DNA from: Liolophura sinensis
Taxonomy: Eukaryota; Mollusca; Polyplacophora; Chitonida; Chitonidae
Direction: 5' to 3'
Length of the DNA stretch: 64,000 nt
Assembly: GCF_032854445.1 (NCBI RefSeq)
Contig: NC_088306.1
Span: forward strand, 26,137,764-26,201,763
The number at the start of each line of letters is the position of its first letter. Positions within the stretch are counted from its first letter, which is position 1. Positions 57,901 to 64,000 of the stretch are shown one piece after another. The notes under the pieces were generated by a model, which worked only from the letters and a program-made list of their open reading frames with translations, did not search any database and was not told where the DNA came from. The position numbers were made by a program, and so were the translations under genes.

Positions 57901-60900
57901 CAGCGCATGAATAGCAATGTGAACTTTATAGGTCACACTGGCAGTGTTAGATCAAATACCGTTAATTTCCATTGCACGAATAGCAGCGTGGACTTTATGG
58001 GCCATATTGGCGGTGTTAGATTCAATATTGTTAATTTTCATTGCACGAATAGCAGCGTGAACTTTATGGGCCATATTGGCGGTGTTAGATTCAATATTGT
58101 TAATTTTCATTGCACGAATAGCAGCGTTAACTTTATAGGTCATACTGGCAGTGTTAGATTCAATATTGTTCATTTTCATTGCACGAATAGCAGCGTGGAC
58201 TTTATAGGTCATACTGGCAGTGTTAGATCCAATACTGTTAATTTCCACTGCATGAATAACAGCGTGGACTTTATAAGCCATATTGGCGGTGTTAGATCCA
58301 ATATTGTTAATTTTCATTGCACGAATAGCAGCGTGGACTTTATAGGTCATACTGGCAGTGTTAGATCCAATATTGTTAATTTCCATTGCATGAATAGCGG
58401 CGTGGACTTTATGGGCCATTTTGGCAATGTTAGATCAAATATCTTAACAGTGTAGTAGAATATTTTCTTTTCTAATCACCACTGAAGAACGCTAAGTGTT
58501 TTGTAATTAATTAATAATTTTTAAAATTATTATTGAGTTGGTATATTTAATGCTGTGCTCAGGGAAATTTCCCTTACACAAAATGGTCAGGTTTATGGCT
58601 AGAGGAAACCAGAGTTTCCAGAGTAAACCACCAAATTTCCCTAGATGCCTGTCAAACAGTCTGACTGAAACCGAAGCTGAAGCGGAATCTAGCTGGATTC
58701 GAACACACGAAATCATTTGTTAAAGGCCTGATAGCCGCATTGAGCTATGTCGATGTCATCACTTGATCAATCAACCAAGCCCTCTCGCATTAAAGTTTGG
58801 AGCCCTTCCATCACTGAAATTCCATACACGCAAGTCTGTATACTTACATCTATTTTAAATCCAAAATCTACATTCACGTTATAAGAGGCATATGATATTT
58901 GTCCCGCTTCCAACCGGCCAAACAGTGGATGACCCACGTTGAGAAACGCCGGCTCTGTTAAAAGGAGACAAATTCCATATACTTTCCATTTAAGCTATAT
59001 ACATATTCAAAGCCATATTCAAATATATTTTACTTTTCCAATGAAGGGCACCTCTGGGGATGGAGGAAACCAGACATGGCTAGTGGAAGAATATACATGT
59101 GAACGGGATATAGTTGACTATTTCTGTTGGTTTTGGGAACGGATTCTTCTTTTTTTTTATTCGATTAGTGTTTTACGCCGTACTCAAGAATATAACACTT
59201 ATACGACGGCGGCCAGCATTATAGTGGGTGGAAACCGGGCAGAAACTCATGATCATCCGCAGGTTACTGCCAGATCTTCCCACGTACGGCCGGAGAGGAA
59301 GCCAGCATGAGCTGGACATGAACTCACAGCGACCGCATTGGTGGGAGGCTCCTGGGTCATTGACGTGCTATTCCTCTCGGCCACTGAGCCTCCTCTCCCT
59401 CCTCGGGATTCTTAATATTTTATCAGATGACTATCTGTGTCAGTATATTAACTGTGCTGCCTCACTATACGGTAATGTCATACCGAAGACATCCGTTATG
59501 ACACTCTATCCAGACACAATTTAATGTAGATTGTATAACGCGCGAAGCATTCGTAATCTAAGAAAATTGTTATCACCATAGCGACATGTGTTAAAGACAA
59601 AACATGACGTGGTAGTTGAAATCATCTTATATAACCCAAAACTACTTTTGCATCTTGGAACCTCTACCCCTTATACAAAGATGATTGCGAAACGAGGATG
59701 ATCCAAGATTTCTTATCAAATCAATTTCCAGTAAACTACGTCACTTTAAACGACACGACAGGATCAGATGTAGGTGTCGAGTGTGCATGAAATAGGCAGC
59801 CCAGGTGTTCTTACAGATTGGTCTGTTTTCTGATATACTATAATGTCCTTTTATCACCTGCCGTAGTTCTAATGTTGTCTAATGTTGTTCATTTCCCTAC
59901 AACTATACTGTCTGTTCCTTTCTTGTCTGCTTGTTGTTGTCTCCCACGAGTTAAGTACCCGGATATGCCGCCCGGCAAAATTCTGATTGTTGCTAAACGT
60001 GTTTCAAAGTTATCAAAGAACTATAGTAACCCGGCAAAATTCTGATTGTTGCTAAACGTATTTCAAAGTTATCAAAGAACTATAGTAACCTTACGTGAAT
60101 ACTCCTTACAGCGCATGCCTCGCTTTCTACCTTCCGGTTTACATCACTGCCACCAATAGACAAGCTTGACCTTTGGAGTCTGTGAGACGCAGGTAGGCTT
60201 AGTTTAGGTTTAGCCTCATATCTTTAGATAAGGGAATGCATGTGTATAAAATATTATTAGAGACAAAGATTGAGAGATTGTTTATGTTTTCTGACATCAC
60301 TTCTTGCCTCATCATCGTAACCCCAAGTGCCTCGGCGTTGTTTAAGATTTCTGTACAAAATTTACTAGTAATGGCAGAGATGTAAACCGAAAGGTCGAGA
60401 GCGACCCATGTGCTGTAAGGACTATGCCTTACGTGTACAAACGAGCCGCTGAATTTCTGGACAAAGCCCTCAAGCTCCGTGTATACCCTGAGATGTGTCA
60501 CGTGACGGCAGCCTGATCCAATAATACGGAGGTATTCCTCGCTGACACCGCCCCCAATTCCGACAGCGAAGGTAGCCACGCCCATATCTCTGAGTGACTT
60601 CACAGCCTCCGTGGTGCCGGTGATGTCGTTGGAATTAGACTGAGTCAGAACTATGGCTGCAAATAAAATCAAACACTTCCTCTGCACTCGGGATTCTTCC
60701 GGATTTCTACTACATTTTTTTAGAATCTTTAGGGAAAAAAGGAAGATAAAAGCAATTCATCCAATCATGCATTGACCCAGTTTTGCAAATATACACTTCA
60801 CTAAGAATTGATCATAAGGCAATATACAATTATAGACCAATAATTTTAAGTTTAATTCATATGTTCGTTATACTGGGTCCGACTTCCACAAAAGCAACTT

Positions 60901-63484
60901 GTGAATATTAAACCTCAACATAACCCTCACAGCATGACCCCAGAACTTTTAACACAGTTGTCTCAAAATAATACTTCTTACGTTTTCCCAATTTCAACGT
61001 CTATAGACCAAATTACAGCGCAAAATTAATCATAATTCCGGGCCGAGTGTCACACAGCGGCGTGGCACATTTTTTTTTATCGTACATTTGTCGTACGATA
61101 TTTTGCACGTCACTATTAATGTACCATTGTTCTATATGTGCAATTATCGTACATGTACGACATCTTTGTGAAACTGGGCCCAAATTCTGAAAGGAGTCAA
61201 TTGAATTAAAATTTGCTGTGTGGAATCGACCCCTTATCAGAGACCAATGAAACCACAAGCCAGATTCCAATTGATCAATAGCGACTTTAAGCCAGTAGCT
61301 TTGTCAGTCACCAGGTGAACGGAGGTTGTTCATTCAACCTGTGTTAAGATAGACGTCTCTTAATCCCAGGTTCAACCCATAAATCTGAGTGTCGATCGTG
61401 TGTCGTAAAAATAAGTACTGTGTTTAACACCGATCAACTTAAACAGATCAATTCTTCAGGTTTAGCCTGGTTTGGTGTCTTCTCTCACGGTACGGATATC
61501 TAAGTATTGACTTACCAATCCTGCTAACACCACTAGAATTCTGTCGTGCACCATTGTTTTGAGAAAACAGACTAGCTGTCTGCCACAACGCAGGGATAAC
61601 GTCACCGGTGTCATTTTCTGGGCCACCCAAATACTCAATCTTTTCCACTGCAGCAATCATCTTGGGGAAAGCAGAGAAATATATCAGAGATTTACGACGG
61701 CATTTTAAGGTACTCGACATCTCTGTTCACCAAAGCAACCGATAGATCGAAAACTCACAAAACATCATCTTTCTCGCGGAAAGTGTGGTTGTTAAAAATG
61801 CTTCCTGTTAATTTCCAGCTCGAGAACATGCACCCAGTTAGTTGGGGTAATTCCCGTTGCCTCGCCAGTGAACATATGACATCATCTAATAAGAGGTTAT
61901 TGCGTCAGTCAATGGGAACGTTTGTAACGTAAATACACCGAAAGGCTTTGAGGGTAAAGACGTATTGTTGCACAGTACCAGAGTTTAAACTCTGTGTACA
62001 AATTAAAGCATGATCTGTAGCGAAGCCAGGTCTGCGTGGTACTGGACAGTCAATCAGTTCCATATACAGTTCAAAAAATTATCTGGATGCTGCTGGACTG
62101 TACACTCAACAAATTTATCTGTTCATTTTAACAGAAAGCCTTTTGTCTGAGTGATGCTAGAATGTATTCTGTTATTATAACACAATATTATGTCATATTC
62201 CAATATCCTGTTAGTCTAATAGAATCTTTATGTTGAAGTAATAGAACATGAGTGTTATATTTAGAGGAACAATATACTGACCAATTATGTACAAGTAGGG
62301 AAATAAAGTGCTCTGATGTATCAGATTCGCAATGGTGACGTTGTTGTTTGTGCAGTTTGGTGGGGAAACTTGTGGAGTTAGTTGTGTCATATGCCGTTTA
62401 GTTTGTGCTGTTTGGTGGGGAAACTTGTGGAGTTAGTTGTGTCATATGCCGTTTAGTTTGTGCTGTTTGGTGGGGAAACTTGTGGAGTTAGTTGTGTCAT
62501 ATGCCGTTTAGTTTGTGCTGTTTGGTGGGGAAACTTGTGGAGTTAGTTGTGTCACATGCCGTTTACAGATGCTAACATGTTACTTTGATTTGAATGGCAC
62601 AACCGCGAAAATTACAACGTGTAAAGGTCTCAAATGTGTCGTTCTTCTAGAATAGATACATGTCTATTTTGGCCGCACTTCGTTCAGATATTATTCACTA
62701 CCCTTTACATCACTGCCATCACTAGGCAAATTTGACCTTTGGAGCCCGTGCGACACACGTAGGCTAGTTTAGGCTTAGCCTCACCACTTGTGTCCTCGCG
62801 CGGAACTGTTTCATCAGCTTTCATTAATAAAATTGTTTCAAGTGTTGGTTAGAACCCTGTTGTACATACTTTAGATAAAGAGAATCCATGTGTATAAAGT
62901 ATCATTAGAAACAAAGATTGAGACATGGTTTTTGTGTTTTCTGGCATGACTTCCTGCCTCATCAGCGTGATCCCAGTGACCTAGGCGTTGTTCAAGATTT
63001 CTGCATAAAATTTGCTAGTGGTAACAGTGGTGTAAAGAGTATGCATGCAGCATTCAGGAGGCAAGGTACCAGATTGAAAAAAAAAAACTCTTCTACGCAG
63101 TTGCGATACTAAATTATCATAAGAGAAATTTGAAACATTTCGCATTGTAATTTTCGTGGCTGCGACACACAGATTGGAGCTACATATTTCAGTTGCAGTA
63201 TCATACGTTTTGGCACGGTGCATATATGTGGGGAAATTATCTCTTCAAGTGAATTTCTCCAAAATTTGTACCTACCCTGCTGACGTCAGTGAATTTGTTC
63301 AGAGGTATTTCCGTCTGGGTTTCCGTGGAATACTGAACAACACCCAGTCTGGTCTGGGAGTGACCAAGGGGAACAACTCTTGTAAAGTTCTTCACAAATG
63401 TTTTCATCGTGTCGAAATTCTCCCATCCCACACTTGCGGAACCATCCAGAACGACGACGATGTCGGCAAGAGGTGACTGACAGG
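54931..63484 (-). CDS. VWFA-domain protein, copy B (5' exons outside window; possibly decaying)
   Basis: Six exons homologous to copy A exons 3-8: 63276-63484, 61516-61660, 60433-60656, 58848-58954, 57018-57122, 54931-55137. The first (209 bp), fourth (107 bp) and fifth (105 bp) have exactly the lengths of their copy A partners. VWFA motifs: DGSAS, ENDTGD, but LTQSNS where copy A has LTDGQS, so one metal-ligand Asp is replaced by Gln. C-terminal module: TRTRNPNMASHQWRCRG and GTCFISPEQLRNL, ending in hydrophobic FALILVTLLIVKMA before the stop. The canonical GTAAGG donor of the third exon leaves phase 0, while the next exon needs phase 1; a one-base loss, a missed microexon or a sequencing error would explain it. 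N-terminal exons should lie right of 64000. Confidence 0.75.
55231..55440. mobile_element. inverted-repeat element 'gatgctagaatg', copy 1
   Basis: Left arm contains 'aactgaattgatgctagaat', right arm 'cattctagcatcactcagat'; roughly 45-bp arms, AT-rich centre. VWFA copy B intron. Confidence 0.8.
55600..55725 (+). mobile_element. SINE 3' part, diverged
   Basis: 'gtcagtaacttgccacaggt' through 'aaagtgatacaactatcgaa' and an AAATA tail; weak match. Confidence 0.5.
55910..56377. mobile_element. 468-bp inverted-repeat element with internal tandem duplication
   Basis: Ends 'tttcgacaccaagaactc' and 'gagttcttggtgtcgaaa'; arms of about 45 bp extend through 'tcataattatt'. Inside, 'aagaagcggttagaacaaac' occurs twice in roughly 88-bp direct repeats. 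No ORF of note, so non-autonomous. Confidence 0.85.
57261..57649. mobile_element. inverted-repeat element 'gatgctagaatg', copy 2, right arm amplified
   Basis: Left arm 'tgagtgatgctagaatgtat'; the right arm 'cattctagcatcgcccagac' is present as three near-identical 71-bp tandem units (phase markers at 57471, 57542, 57613). VWFA copy B intron. Confidence 0.85.
57892..58455. repeat. 69-bp minisatellite, 8 units, in VWFA copy B intron
   Basis: Unit includes 'cattgcacgaatagcagcgt' and 'catactggcagtgttagatc'; 69 bp is 23 codons (VNFHCTNSSVDFIGHTGSV...). Open on both strands over most of its length. It lies between the 57018 and 58848 exons. Confidence 0.93.
58515..58760 (-). mobile_element. second tRNA-headed SINE type
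   Basis: Read on the minus strand it starts 'catagctcaatgcggctatc' and has 'gtgttcgaatccagc', a good B box; the body differs from the main SINE. VWFA copy B intron. Confidence 0.75.
59153..59395 (-). mobile_element. SINE, near full length
   Basis: 'gattagtgttttacgccgta', 'cgacggcggccagcattata', 'cccacgtacggccggagagg', 'gagctggacatgaactcaca' and a reversed head. VWFA copy B intron. Confidence 0.92.
59971..60089. repeat. 59-bp tandem duplication
   Basis: 'cccggcaaaattctgattgt' at 59971 and again at 60030; the two copies differ at one visible base. Confidence 0.92.
60138..60386. repeat. dispersed duplicate, copy 1
   Basis: 'ttacatcactgccaccaata' to 'gcagagatgtaaa'; matches 62704-63037 along its length. 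Lies about 45 bp downstream of the third copy B exon. Confidence 0.85.
62107..62276. mobile_element. inverted-repeat element 'gatgctagaatg', copy 3, right end lost
   Basis: Left arm 'ctgagtgatgctagaatgta' present, right arm missing; about 70 bp before the 55-bp tandem repeat. VWFA copy B intron. Confidence 0.75.
62345..62565. repeat. 55-bp tandem repeat, 4 near-identical units
   Basis: 'tggggaaacttgtggagtta' recurs at 62361, 62416, 62471 and 62526; units differ at only a few bases, implying recent amplification. Confidence 0.93.
62704..63037. repeat. dispersed duplicate, copy 2
   Basis: Counterpart of 60138-60386 with an extra roughly 85 bp inside (about 62790-62870). Lies about 240 bp downstream of the first in-window copy B exon. 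Confidence 0.85.
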
Positions 63485-63964
63485 CTGAAAATGACCAAAC
63501 ACAATTACTGAAAGTATATTTGAGGGAAATTTGACTATATAGCTGTAAGGTTTGAAAAGTGTAAGTACTTTGAGCGGCACTTTCGGATTTGAATCCGGGT
63601 CTTAACATCCGAAATGCCCATTCTACCAACTTGGATAAAAGGTCATTCCCACTACCTACTGCTAGCAAAAGCATCCGGAAGCCGCCCAGGACGGGGTTAC
63701 CACCAGGCCATAAGACCTTGCACCAGTCAAAGTCAAAGTAAAGTTAAAGAAACCTACTGATTCAAGGATCAGCTTTAAGGCTGTTTAGCTTAGTGGGGAC
63801 CATGATTGCAGGCGAGATTTTGACAAGAGCGAATGTAATTTATACGCCCTGACATGCATTCTTATACCAATCGTGGACAATAATTGACGTTTCAGGCCAG
63901 TAATCACAAAGCCAACTTCCATACCAACTTTCAACCACAACCCACTAAAGAAGTTAGAAAGCAT

Positions 63965-64000
63965 TTATTTATTTATTTATATGTTGGTGTTTTACGTAAT
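63965..64000 (-). mobile_element. SINE cut by the window edge
   Basis: Reversed AAATA tail and 'gttggtgttttacgtaat'. Confidence 0.75.

Noticed and set aside
57892-58455. 187-codon plus ORF and 155-codon minus ORF
   Set aside because: 69-bp array open on both strands, lying in an intron of VWFA copy B.

Overview
The window is animal genomic DNA: spliced genes with long introns, abundant tRNA-derived SINEs, short inverted-repeat elements, minisatellites and a Tc1/mariner transposon. The protein similarities and SINE style (central block with 'accataatgctggccgc', 3' end 'cggcgtaaaacaccaat' plus AAATA tail) suggest a lophotrochozoan, most likely a mollusc; the species cannot be fixed from sequence alone.

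Layout. (1) 1-21595, minus strand: PEX1, the peroxisomal AAA+ ATPase. I rebuilt 19 exons whose splice phases all close; about 1031 codons lie in the window and the C-terminal end runs off the left edge. (2) 21596-21888: a 293-bp head-to-head intergenic gap, probably a bidirectional promoter. (3) 21889-36894, plus strand: TRAPPC14 (C7orf43/MAP11), 12 exons, about 617 codons, complete, with a 3' UTR to about 38 kb. (4) 38-42 kb: gene-poor DNA with SINEs, a MITE-like copy and a 17-bp array. (5) 42138-52705, minus: a complete 8-exon, about 542-codon secreted or membrane-anchored VWFA-domain gene (copy A). (6) 52706-54930: intergenic. (7) 54931-63484, minus: a paralogous VWFA gene (copy B), six exons in the window, 5' exons beyond the right edge.

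PEX1 and TRAPPC14 belong to different membrane-trafficking processes (peroxisomal import receptor recycling; TRAPPII and ciliary vesicle transport) and share only the start region. Copies A and B are a tandem duplication with three homologous exons of identical length; copy B shows signs of divergence or decay (changed metal-site residue, one splice junction that does not close in frame).

The most unusual structure is a roughly 2.4-kb minisatellite in TRAPPC14 intron 3. Its 54-bp unit is a copy of the intron 3/exon 4 junction (3' splice site plus the first about 36 nt of exon 4), repeated about 44 times immediately upstream of the true exon 4. Other items: an apparently intact Tc1 element with matching inverted repeats inside copy A, a five-copy MITE-like family, a three-copy inverted-repeat family confined to copy B introns, a 468-bp inverted-repeat element, and a 5'-truncated SINE with a perfect 15-bp target-site duplication. 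All gene models were read by eye; no database search was run.
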